A program made the translations under genes and the position numbers. The notes below the pieces were generated by a model that was not told where the DNA came from, did not search any database, and saw only the letters and a list, made by a program, of their open reading frames with translations. Shown in pieces: positions 16,247-25,800 of a stretch of DNA of 64,000 bases. Each line of letters begins with the position of its first letter. Position 1 is the stretch's first letter. This DNA is from CATQHW01 sp965243545 (GTDB taxonomy: Bacteria; Spirochaetota; Spirochaetia; SZUA-6; Bin103). Location of the stretch: the NCBI GenBank assembly GCA_965243545.1, contig OZ251573.1, positions 372,001 through 436,000 of the forward strand. Direction: 5' to 3'.

Positions 16247-18477
16247 CGCTGCTCGCCGATGCCGATCACCTGCAGCGCTTCGCGCTGCTTGCGCACCAGC
16301 CGGGCGTAGACGCCGCCGCCGGCGATCAGCTCGTCATGCGTCCCCTGCTCGACCAGACGGCCCTTCTCCAACACCGCCAGGCGGTGCGCCATGCGCAGGG
16401 TCGACAGCCGGTGGGCGATGGCGATGGTGGTGCGGCCGCGGATGAGCCGCTCCAGCGCCAGCTGGATCATCTCCTCGGTCTCCGAGTCGACCGAGGAGGT
16501 CGCTTCGTCGAGGATCAGGATGCGCGGATCGATCAGCACGGCGCGAGCGATCGACAGCCGCTGCCGTTCTCCGCCCGACAGTCCGTGGCCGCGCGCGCCG
16601 ACGCGGGTGTCGTAGCCGTCCGGCAGCCGGGCGACGAAGTCATGCGCGAACGCGGCCTTGGCGGCGGCGATGATCTGGGCGCGGCTGGCGTCCGGCCGCC
16701 CGTAGGCGATGTTCTCCGCGACGGTGCCGTCGAACAGATAGTGGTCCTGCAGGATGATGCCGACCTGCCGGCGCAGGTCCGCGACGCGCAGATCGCGCAC
16801 GTCGATACCGTCGATCAGCACCTGGCCGTCCCCGGTGTCGTACAGCCGCGTGATCAGATTGATCAGCGTCGACTTGCCGGCGCCGGTGTGGCCGACCAGA
16901 CCGAGCACCTCGCCGGCGGCGGCGCTCAGGTCGATCGCGTGCAGCACCGGCTTGTTGGGCTCATACGCAAAGGTGACGCCGCGCAGCTCGACCGATCCGC
17001 GCATCCGCGGCAGCGCTACCGGATCGGCGCGCTCGGCCACTTCCGGCACCGCGTCCACCACCTCGAAGATGCGGTGCGCGGAGTTCATGGCCATCGACCA
17101 CCACTCGACCACCATGGTCATGAAGCGCAGCGGCTCGAACAGCAGCGCCGCGTAGGTGACGAACGTGATCAGCACGCCGAGGGTGAGCGCGCCGCCGATC
17201 ACCTGCCAGCCGCCCACCGCCCAGACGGTCAGTGCGCCCGCCTGGGTCAGGAAGGCGAGCGCCGGGAACAGCCCGGCCAGCGTTCGCTGCGTGCGCAGTT
17301 CCGCCCCGCGCACCGTCTCATTGGCCGGCCCGAACCGTTCGATCTCCTGCCGCTCCTGGCCGAACGCCTTGACCACGCGCGCGCCGGTCAGCGAGTCGTC
17401 GACCACGCCGTTCAGGACCGCCAGCGCGCGGTACTGGCGGCTGAACAGGTTCCACAGCTTCGGGAACAGCCGGTTGACGACCACGACCACCACCGGCGCC
17501 GGCAGCAGCAACAGCGCCGCCAGCCCGGGCCGCAACGCGAACATGGCGGCGGCGATCGCCGCGATCTGCACCAGGTTGACCACGAAGTACGGCAGGCCGT
17601 CGATGAAGAACTGGTTCAGGTTCATCGAGTCGTGGTTGACCCGCACCATCAGGCCGCCGGTCTGCTTGCGCGCGAAGAAGCCGAGCGACAGCCGCTGCAG
17701 TGCGCTGAAGACGTGGGACTTCAGGTCGTACACCACGTGCACGGACACGCGCGCGATGAGCCGCTGGTAGAGCACCTGAGCGCCGGCGCCGGCGGCCTGC
17801 GCGGCGGCGATCAGCAGCACCACGTCCGCCACGCGGCCGTGGAAGCGCCCGGCCGGGTTGAGGACATTGTCGAACAGCACGCGGCCGCTCAGCAGCGGGG
17901 CGGCGGTCTTGAGCGCCGCGGAGGCGATCATGGTGACCGCGATCAGCGCCGCCGGCCGCCGGTACGGGCGCAGGTAGCCGAGCACGCGGAGGAACAGGCC
18001 GCGTTTGTCGATGCACCGCGGGCAGACGGCGCGGTCCTGGTCCGGGTAGCGCCGGCCGCAGGTGGGGCAGGTCTGCTCGCGCGCCGCCTCGGCGGCCGGC
18101 GCTTCTTCACCCTTCCGCGCCGCGGTCACGGCGCGGACGAACTCCTCGAACTGACGGGCGCGGCTGTTGCTGAAGCGGAGCAGCAGCCGTTCCTCCGCAC
18201 CGGCGCCGTCACCATCCGGCCGCCCGGCGGTGAGCAGCCCGCCGGAAACCAGGCTTTCCGCCCGCAACGGGCCGATCCGGTCGAGCGCCACGCTGTCGAC
18301 GCCGCCGGCGGCCACGACGTGGAGCGAGGTGTCCGTGACGACCGCCCACTCCTCGCCGTAGCGGCCGTCCCGGCGCAGATCGGTGCTCACCGCATACCGG
18401 ACGTTCCGGCCGCGGACGCCGGCGGCGGACAACCGGTCCCGTATCGATGCGGGTATTTCGACGTTCACGTTGCGCAA
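16243..18477 (-). CDS. ABC exporter (fused TMD-NBD) with N-terminal zinc ribbon, first of pair
   Basis: A 744-residue paralogue of the 13393 product: N-terminal soluble domain, zinc ribbon (CPTCGRRYPDQDRAVCPRC, ~136-155), membrane domain with six helices, and a nucleotide-binding domain with VGHTGAGKST, LSGGERQR and ILILDEATSSVD. Both ATPase sites look competent. It is the first gene of a three-gene minus-strand operon. The start is uncertain: TTG at 18477 or GTG at 18468. The N-terminal ribbon is unusual for ABC exporters and is shared by both members, so it may have a docking role. Substrate unknown. Confidence 0.85.
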   Translation of the reverse strand: MRNVNVEIPASIRDRLSAAGVRGRNVRYAVSTDLRRDGRYGEEWAVVTDTSLHVVAAGGVDSVALDRIGPLRAESLVSGGLLTAGRPDGDGAGAEERLLLRFSNSRARQFEEFVRAVTAARKGEEAPAAEAAREQTCPTCGRRYPDQDRAVCPRCIDKRGLFLRVLGYLRPYRRPAALIAVTMIASAALKTAAPLLSGRVLFDNVLNPAGRFHGRVADVVLLIAAAQAAGAGAQVLYQRLIARVSVHVVYDLKSHVFSALQRLSLGFFARKQTGGLMVRVNHDSMNLNQFFIDGLPYFVVNLVQIAAIAAAMFALRPGLAALLLLPAPVVVVVVNRLFPKLWNLFSRQYRALAVLNGVVDDSLTGARVVKAFGQERQEIERFGPANETVRGAELRTQRTLAGLFPALAFLTQAGALTVWAVGGWQVIGGALTLGVLITFVTYAALLFEPLRFMTMVVEWWSMAMNSAHRIFEVVDAVPEVAERADPVALPRMRGSVELRGVTFAYEPNKPVLHAIDLSAAAGEVLGLVGHTGAGKSTLINLITRLYDTGDGQVLIDGIDVRDLRVADLRRQVGIILQDHYLFDGTVAENIAYGRPDASRAQIIAAAKAAFAHDFVARLPDGYDTRVGARGHGLSGGERQRLSIARAVLIDPRILILDEATSSVDSETEEMIQLALERLIRGRTTIAIAHRLSTLRMAHRLAVLEKGRLVEQGTHDELIAGGGVYARLVRKQREALQVIGIGEQR

Positions 18478-18588
18478 ACCGCCGACGCTACAACGGTCTA
18501 CGGCGGAACGGCAAGGACGGGTACCGGGGCCGGGGCGAGACGATCCATCTGCTCGGCGTGGGGATCATCGCGGTATCATGGGCCGCGC

Positions 18589-19689
18589 ATGGCGCGGGGT
18601 GAGGGAGCGTCGCTCACGACGCTGGCCGGGCGTTGGCCGGGCCGCTTCCGCACCGGCGCCGAGTGGCGGGCGGAGGCCGCGGGACAGGCCGGCGTCAGGA
18701 CGATCGGGCTGAGCGAGCACGGCCGGCCGGTGGTGGGCGCGGTCATCGGCTTCGGCCGGCGGCGCGCGACGCTGATCGGCGGCGCGCACGCGGACGAGCC
18801 GGTCGGCCCGGAAACCCTGCGGCTGCTGGTGCGGGCCGCGATGCGGCCGGAGCCGGCCTTGGCAGCGGTGCTGCGGCGCTGGCAACTGTGGGTGATCCCG
18901 CACGTGAACCCCGACGGCGAGCACGCCAACCGGCCGTGGATCGAGCGCTGGCCGTCGGTCGCCGCCTTCCTGCGCGGCGCGCTACGCGAGCCGCCCGGCC
19001 GCGACCCGGAGTTCGGATTCCCGGCGATGCGGCCGGAGAACGCGGCGGTGACCGCGTTTCTGGCGGGAGCAGCCCCCGTGCGCCTGCACGCCAGCCTGCA
19101 CGGCATGGCCTTTGCCGAAGGGGCCGCGCTGCTGATCGAGCGCGGCTGGGCGTCCCGCACCGCACCGTTGCGCCACGCCTTCCGCCGGGAGGCGGCCGCC
19201 TGCGGCGTCGGGTTGCACGACGAGGACCGCCGCGGCGAAAAGGGGTTCCACTACCTGGGAGCGGGATTCGCGGCCACCCCGACCGGCGCGGCCATGCGCG
19301 CCCACTTCCGGGCGGCCGGCGACCCGGACACCGCCGCACGCTTCCACGACAGCTCCATGGAGCAGGCCGCGCGCACGGCGCCGGGGCCGCAGGCGCCGCT
19401 GTGCCTGGTCACCGAGGTTCCGCTGTTCCGGCTGGCGGCCGGCGGTTACGCGGCGTTCCGCGCGCGGTTGCCGGCGTTGACGTTGCGGGCGCAGCAGGGC
19501 CGGCCGGTGGCTGTGGAGCTCGCGCGCTTCGGCGTCGAGCCGGTCGACCCGCGCGCGGCGATCCGCCTGCAGCTCCGCGCCATCGAGCTCGGCCTGGCTG
19601 CCGCGCAGGCGGCCGGCGCAAGCGCGGCGTTCAGGCGAACAGCCGGGCGATCCGGTCGGCGTACAGGTCGGCGACGGCGGCGCGCTTGA
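18589..19689 (+). CDS. M14-like zinc carboxypeptidase family protein
   Basis: A 366-residue protein with an M14-type zinc site: H-x-x-E in GGAHADEP (H67, E70), the family's PHVNPDGEHANRPW block after it, a later His in RLHASLHGM, and a candidate catalytic Glu in LVTEVPLF. These proteins hydrolyse C-terminal amino acids or related amides. No signal peptide is seen, so it is probably cytoplasmic. The ATG at 18589 is used; the frame is open far upstream only because it mirrors the exporter gene. The last ~20 codons, very arginine-rich, overlap the convergent acyl-CoA ligase gene by 59 bp, which may mean a stop codon was lost. Confidence 0.7.
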   Translation: MARGEGASLTTLAGRWPGRFRTGAEWRAEAAGQAGVRTIGLSEHGRPVVGAVIGFGRRRATLIGGAHADEPVGPETLRLLVRAAMRPEPALAAVLRRWQLWVIPHVNPDGEHANRPWIERWPSVAAFLRGALREPPGRDPEFGFPAMRPENAAVTAFLAGAAPVRLHASLHGMAFAEGAALLIERGWASRTAPLRHAFRREAAACGVGLHDEDRRGEKGFHYLGAGFAATPTGAAMRAHFRAAGDPDTAARFHDSSMEQAARTAPGPQAPLCLVTEVPLFRLAAGGYAAFRARLPALTLRAQQGRPVAVELARFGVEPVDPRAAIRLQLRAIELGLAAAQAAGASAAFRRTAGRSGRRTGRRRRRA

Positions 19690-21568
19690 CCTCCTGCTTG
19701 TGCGACAGCTCGCGGCCCACCTCGAACGGACGGTGCAGCAGCTGGACGCGCGCGATGCGTTCGAACGGCTTGAAGCCGTTGGCGGCGTTGATGCGGTCGT
19801 TGACTTCGGCGCGGATGAGCGCACGGATGCGCGTGTGCCGGCTCAGCGCCGGCAGGTCGCCGTCGATGCCGGCCGCCGCGGCGTGCTCGGTGACCGCCTC
19901 CTCGTTGAGCACGACCAGCGCCGCCAGCGATCGTTGATCCTGGCCCACCACCACGGCGCGGTCCACGTACCGCGACTCCTGCATCCGCTCCTCGATCGGC
20001 AGCGGCTCCACGTTTTCGCCGCCGAGCAGCACGATGGTGTCCTTGGCGCGGCCGCGGATGATCAGGTCGCCGCCGATCGTCGTCATGCCGAGGTCCCCGG
20101 TGTCGAGCCAGCCGTCACGCAGCACCGCTTCGGTCAAGTCCGGGCGCTTGAAGTAGCCGTCCATCACCTGCGGGCCGCGCACGTGCACGACGCCGAGCTG
20201 CCCCGGCCCCACGGCGCGCCCCTGGTCGTCGACGATGCGCAGCCCGGTGCCCGGCAGCAGCCGCCCTACCGTGCCCGACACCGGCGCGGCTTCCGGCCGG
20301 ATCGCCACCCCCGGCGCCGTTTCGGTCAGGCCGTAGGCGTTGAGGAGCAGCACCCCGGCCGCGGCGAAGAACTCGTCCACGTAGTCGGGCAGGGCGCCGC
20401 CGCCGGAGATGGCGCCGCGGAACCGGCCGCCGAGCCGCGCCTTGATCTTGGCGAACACCAGCGCTCCGCCCAGCGCCTTCAGCGGATAGAGCAGCAGGTA
20501 CGGGACCATGCCGCCGAGCAGCTCCGACGGCCGCGAGCGGGGTTGCAGGTGGGCGACCAGTCCGAACACGCGCGCGCGGGCCCGCGTGTGGGCGTTGCCG
20601 GCGGCGACGAACAGGCTGAACAGCGCCTTCTTGACGCCGCCTTCGTGCTCGACGTTGCGGTACACGGCCGAGCGGACCGCGTCCCAGATGCGCGGCACCG
20701 ACGCCATCCAGTGCGGGCGGACCGCCGCCATGTCGGCGATCAGGACGCTGGCGACCGGCTTGGAGTAGGCCAGCGTGGTGGCGCTGGCGATGGCGCAGTA
20801 CTCGAAGATGCGCTCGAACGAGTGCCACACCGGCAGGACGCTGAGCCAGATCTGGCCCGGTTCGATAGCCAGGAACTCCGGGATGCAGCCGGTCTGAAAC
20901 ACGAAGTTGCGGTGCGACAGCACCACGCCCTTCGGCTCGCCGGTCGTCCCGGACGTGAAGATGATGGTGGCGACGTCGCCGGCCGCCCCGCGCGCGCACC
21001 GCCGCCGGTAGAAGTCCGGCTCCGCCTCCGTGACGGCGCGGCCGGCGCGGAGCACGTCCGCGTACGGGATCACCGCCAGCCCGTCGCGCCCGTGCTGCGG
21101 CCGGCTCTCCTGCGGCTGGCCGTCCTCCGGCAGGGGGGCCGGGTCGATCACGACGATGGTGCGCAGGTGCGGCAGGCCGGCGCGCACGGACAGGACCTTG
21201 TCGAGCTGCGCTTCGTCCTCGACCAGGCACACGGCCGACTCGACCTGCGCCAGGATGAAGCGGAACTCCTCGGCCGAGCTGTCCGAACCGCGCGGCACGT
21301 CGGCGGCGCCCAGGCCGAGGATTGCCAAGTCGGCGGCCAGCCACTCCCGGCGGTTGTCGGCCAGCAGGCCGACGCGGTCGCCCGCGCGCACGCCGAGCTC
21401 GGCAAGGCCGGCGGCCAGATCGCCCACCTCGGCGTACAGTTCCGAGTAGGACGTGGGCCGGAACCGGCCCCGCGCGTCCTTGCTGAGTTGCGCGGTGATC
21501 AGGCCGTGGCCGCGGCAGACGCCGGCGAACAGCTTGGGAATCGTGTCTTCGGCTGCGGCTGCGGCCAT
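19631..21568 (-). CDS. Long-chain fatty acyl-CoA synthetase (AMP-forming)
   Basis: A 645-residue adenylate-forming enzyme. P-loop IIFTSGTTGEPKG, the A5 block NAYGLTETAPG, the A7/A8 block GWLDTGDLG and RAKDTIVLLGGENV are present, and the A10 Lys is likely in LSHKQEVKR near the C-terminus. It activates fatty acids to acyl-CoA for membrane lipid synthesis or turnover. The large insert between P-loop and A5 (VWHSFERIFEY ... KALGGALVFAKIKARLG) is typical of bacterial long-chain synthetases of the kind found in spirochaetes. ATG at 21568 chosen; 13 further codons are open upstream. It is divergent from the enolase-superfamily gene across 116 bp. Confidence 0.88.
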   Translation of the reverse strand: MAAAAAEDTIPKLFAGVCRGHGLITAQLSKDARGRFRPTSYSELYAEVGDLAAGLAELGVRAGDRVGLLADNRREWLAADLAILGLGAADVPRGSDSSAEEFRFILAQVESAVCLVEDEAQLDKVLSVRAGLPHLRTIVVIDPAPLPEDGQPQESRPQHGRDGLAVIPYADVLRAGRAVTEAEPDFYRRRCARGAAGDVATIIFTSGTTGEPKGVVLSHRNFVFQTGCIPEFLAIEPGQIWLSVLPVWHSFERIFEYCAIASATTLAYSKPVASVLIADMAAVRPHWMASVPRIWDAVRSAVYRNVEHEGGVKKALFSLFVAAGNAHTRARARVFGLVAHLQPRSRPSELLGGMVPYLLLYPLKALGGALVFAKIKARLGGRFRGAISGGGALPDYVDEFFAAAGVLLLNAYGLTETAPGVAIRPEAAPVSGTVGRLLPGTGLRIVDDQGRAVGPGQLGVVHVRGPQVMDGYFKRPDLTEAVLRDGWLDTGDLGMTTIGGDLIIRGRAKDTIVLLGGENVEPLPIEERMQESRYVDRAVVVGQDQRSLAALVVLNEEAVTEHAAAAGIDGDLPALSRHTRIRALIRAEVNDRINAANGFKPFERIARVQLLHRPFEVGRELSHKQEVKRAAVADLYADRIARLFA

Positions 21569-21684
21569 CGGGGCCCGACGGTAGCGGCCGGCCGCTCCGA
21601 CTGTCAATTTCGCGGACCTACTTGCGGAGCCGAATGCACGGAACGCGGCCCGATCTGCCGAAGATAGAGAAGGGGAGCAGAACC

Positions 21685-22791
21685 GTGAGAATTACCGATG
21701 TCGAGGTGCGCTGCTACGCGTGGCCGCGGCCCGTGCCGATCAGCAACGGCAAGTACACCTACACCGACGTGACCTTCACGCCGGTGCTGATTCACACCGA
21801 CGAGGGCGTCACCGGCGTGGGCTGGACCGGGGGCACCGCCGCCGGCCGGCCGGGCGCCATCGCCGAGGCGCTGGTCGGGCACTTCAAGAACGCGCTGATC
21901 GGCAGCGATCCGTTCACGTACCGGCGGTTGTGGGACGCCATGTGGGAGCCCAAGATCGTCGGCCGCCGCGGCATGTCCACGCAGGTGATCAGCGCGCTCG
22001 ACATAGCGCTGTGGGACCTGATCGGCAAGGCGACCGGCCGTTCGATCCATCAGCTGCTCGGCGGCTACCGCGACCGGATTCCCGCCTACATAGCCGGCGG
22101 CTACTACGAGGAAGGGAAGGGCCTGCGCGAGCTGGCCCAGGAGATGGAGGAGAACCTCAAGCTCGGCGCGCGGGCGGTGAAGATGAAGGTCGGCGCGGTG
22201 CCGATCCCGGAGGACGTCGAGCGCGTGCGCGTAGTGCGGCAGGCGATCGGGCCGGACATCTCGTTGCTGGTCGACGCCAACAACGCCTACACCGCCTACC
22301 AGGCTATCGACTTCGCGCGGCGCGTCGAGGAGTACGACCTGTTCTGGTTCGAGGAGCCGGTGGCGCCCGACGACTACCGCGGGCACGCGCGGGTGGCGGC
22401 GGCCACCAGCATCCCGATCGCCACCGGAGAGAACGAGTACACCCGCTACGGCTTTCGCGATCTGATCGAACACGACGGCGCGGCCATCCTCAACACCGAC
22501 GCGCAGATCGTCGGCGGCGTCACGGAGTTCATGAACGTGGCGGCGCTGGCTGCGGCGCACGATCTGGCCATCGCCCCGCACGGCGCGCAGGAGGTCCATA
22601 TCCACCTGGTCGCGGCGGTGCAGGGCGGGTTGATCCTGGAGTACTACCGGGAGACGATCGATCCTCTGCGCGGACGGCTGTTCACGCCCAAGCTGTCGCT
22701 GGACGGCCAGGGCCAGGTCGCGGTGCCCGATGCGCCGGGCCTCGGCATCGAGATCGACTTCGCGGTGCTGGCCGAGCACCGCGTGGCCTGA
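21685..22791 (+). CDS. Mandelate racemase/muconate lactonizing enzyme family dehydratase
   Basis: A 368-residue enolase-superfamily enzyme. The N-terminal capping domain precedes a TIM barrel with the K-x-K base (VKMKVG), the metal-ligand series D (LVDANNAY), E (WFEEPVAPDDY) and E (GENEYTRYG), and the second base His in IAPHGAQEVHIH, the mandelate racemase subgroup pattern. Such enzymes dehydrate or epimerise sugar acids; the substrate is not predictable here. The GTG at 21685 is chosen because AGGGGAG lies 8 bp upstream and the protein then begins with the usual RITDVEVRCYAWP. It is followed closely by the FlgD/OmpA gene. Confidence 0.85.
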   Translation: MRITDVEVRCYAWPRPVPISNGKYTYTDVTFTPVLIHTDEGVTGVGWTGGTAAGRPGAIAEALVGHFKNALIGSDPFTYRRLWDAMWEPKIVGRRGMSTQVISALDIALWDLIGKATGRSIHQLLGGYRDRIPAYIAGGYYEEGKGLRELAQEMEENLKLGARAVKMKVGAVPIPEDVERVRVVRQAIGPDISLLVDANNAYTAYQAIDFARRVEEYDLFWFEEPVAPDDYRGHARVAAATSIPIATGENEYTRYGFRDLIEHDGAAILNTDAQIVGGVTEFMNVAALAAAHDLAIAPHGAQEVHIHLVAAVQGGLILEYYRETIDPLRGRLFTPKLSLDGQGQVAVPDAPGLGIEIDFAVLAEHRVA

Positions 22792-22819
22792 AGCGGCGCA
22801 GGCGATAACGCAGACCGCA

Positions 22820-25800
22820 ATGCCTGCGCCCGCGGCGCCGAACGCTCCGACCCGCCGGCCGCGCCGGCGTATGCTCCGGCGCCCGCAGCGCGCGTTGCGG
22901 CGCCTGGCGCCGGCCGCGCTGCTGCTGTGCGCGGCGGGCTGGGCGGCGGCGCTGGGCGGTGAGGAGCAGCCCCCGCCGGCGGTGTCCGTGATCGCCGACG
23001 TCACGCACCTGTCGCCGGCCAGCTCACCGGGGGTGCGGGACACCACCAACCTGGTGACCGCGGTCGAAGTCCAGCAGGCCGGCGGCGTGGTCAAGGCGTA
23101 CCGCCTGGTGATCGACGACGAACGCGGGCGCACGGTCCGCACCATCGCCGGCGGCGACGGCGAACCGGTTCCCGACTTCTTCGGGCGGGTGATGATTGAC
23201 GTCGGCCTGCAGGAGCGCCCGTCCGTGGAGACGCCGGCGTCGATCCCGTGGGACGGCCGCGGCGACGACGGCGCGCTGGTCCCGGACGGCATCTACCGCT
23301 ACGTCCTGTCGATCACCGACGACTACGGCAACGTCGGCGCCTCCGAGCCGCGGCAGATCATGGTCGACAACACGCCGCCGGCGATCACGGTGAGCCCCGA
23401 GTACCCGGTCTTCTCCCCGGACGGCGACGGCAAACGGGACGACCTGCCGGTGCTGCAGTCCGGGTCGAGCGAGGTCCGCTGGGTCGGCCGGTTCCTGGAC
23501 GCCGCCGGCAACGTGGTCCGCACGTACCGCTGGACCGACGGCCGCCCGGCCGACTTCCGGTGGGACGGCCGGGACGACGACGGCGCGCGGGCGCCGGACG
23601 GCGTCTACCGCTACCGGATCAGCGCCCGCGATCTGGCCGGTAACGAGGCCGCGGTGACGGTCGACGACATCCGCATCGACACCGCCGTCCGGCGGATCGG
23701 CATAGACCTGGAGACGCCCGCGTTCTCGCCGAACGACGACGGCGTGCAGGACGAGATGCGGTTTCCGGTCACGGTCAACCGGCCGGAAGGTCTGGTGAAC
23801 TGGCGCGCGGAGGTGCGCGGCGCCGGCGGCCGGGTCATGCGCACCATGACCGGACCGGCGCCGCTGCCGCTGCGCATCCGCTTCGACGGCCGCGACGACC
23901 GCGGCGACGTGATCCCGGAGGCGGACTACACGCTGGTGCTGTCGGCGTTCTATGAGAACGGCAGCGCGCGCTTTGTGGAGACGCCGCCGTTCCGGCTCGA
24001 CGTCACCCCGCCGGATGCGTTCGTCCGGCTCCGCTACGACCGGTTTTCCCCCAACGGCGACGGCGTCCGCGATCTGCTGACGGCGACCCAGGAGGCGTCC
24101 GGCGCCACCGCCTGGCTGGTGACCATCGCCGATGAACGCGGCGACCCGGTGTGGTCGCGGCACCTGGACGACGTGAACGCGACCATCGAATGGGACGGCC
24201 GGGACAACCGCGGCCGGCTGGTCGCCGACGGCAACTACACCTACGTGCTGTCGGCGCGCGACGGCGCCGGCAACGAGTTCTCCTCCCGCCCGCTGCTCTT
24301 CACCATCGACACCCGCGAGACGCCGGTGGCGCTGCGGACCGGCGGCACGCATTTTTCTCCGAACGGCGACGGGGCGCAGGACACCGTGGAGATCGCCGCC
24401 GAGCTGGCGATCACCGACACCATCGAGTCGCTGCAGCTGGAGATCGTCGACACGGACGGCAAGGTCTGGCTGCAGGACCGCAGCCCGGCGGCGGCGGAGC
24501 CGTTCGAATGGACCGGCTTGGCGAACGACGGCCGCCCGTTCCCGGACGGCGAGTATACGGCGCGGCTGTCGGTCCGCTACGCCAACGGCAACAGCGGCCA
24601 GGCCGAGGCCGGACCGATCGTGATCGACACCCGGTTTCCGACGATCGAGGCGAGCACGGACGACCTGCTGTTCTCGCCCGACGGCGACGGCAACAAGGAC
24701 GAGCTGCTCATCGCGCAGACGTCGAGCGCCGAGGATCGGTGGGAGGCGCGCTTCCTGGACCGGGACGGCGCCGCGGTCGCGTCGGCGAGTTGGCAGGGAG
24801 CGGTCGCCGATTACCGCTGGGACGGCATGGGGGATCAGGGGACCCGCGTCGCCGACGGCGTCTACGTCTACGAGGTGACGGCGACCGACGCGGCCGGCAA
24901 CAGCATCTCCGCGCGTCTGCCCGGCATCGAGGTCGACACGCGGCCGACGGCGGCCGGTATCGCCGCCGCGGAGGCCATCGCCGCCGCGGAGGCCATCGCC
25001 GCCGCGGAGGCCATCGCCGCCGCGGGGGGCATCGGCGCCGCCGGGGACGGCGGCGTAGCGGAGGACGGCGGCATCGCGGCCGGCGGCCGGACCGGCGACT
25101 GGGCCAGCTTTTCTCCCAACGCCGACGGCCAGCGCGACGTGCTGTTCCTGACGCTGTCGGCGACGCCCGGCGTGCCGGTGGAGACCTGGGCGGTCACCGT
25201 CCTGGACGCGGACGACGCTCCGGTCCGCATCTTTCGCGGGGGTTACGAGCTGCCGGAGGGGCTGCCCTGGGACGGGCGCACCACCACCGGCCAGCCGGCG
25301 CCCGACGGCGAATACGGCGCGGTGTTCACCGTGGTCTACCGCAAGGGTGACGTGGTCGAGGCTCGGCTGGCGGCGCCGATCGTCCTGGACACCGTCTACC
25401 CGGCGTTCGAGGTGGAGGCCGGTTATCTGCTGTTCTCGCCGGACGGCGACGGCCGCCGCGACGTGATCGAGATCACCCACGCCGCCGGCGCCGAATACGA
25501 ATGGCATGCCGAGCTGACCGCCGCCGACGGGACCGTCGTCCATGAGCGCACGGTGCGCGACGCCGTGCCGGAGGACCTGATCTGGGACGGTACCGGCCGG
25601 GACGGGAACGTGGTGGCGGACGGCGAGTACCGCTACCGGGTGCGCGGCGCCGACCGCGCCGGCAACGTGACCAGGGGCGAGCTGCCGCCGATCGTGGTCG
25701 ATACTCGCCCCGGCGAGGCGTGGATGGAGGCGTCGGCGGCCGGGTTTTCCCCGAACGGCGACGGCGTCGACGACGAGATCTTCTACGAGCTGCGGGTCAC

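Noticed and set aside
13417..18500. Very long plus-strand frames opposite the ABC exporters
   Set aside because: Antisense shadows. Only the 3' end of one frame (from 18589) shows a real protein, the M14-like peptidase.
24959..25030. Short regular repeats that might suggest a CRISPR array
   Set aside because: Units are contiguous, with no spacers, and code an alanine-rich linker in frame.
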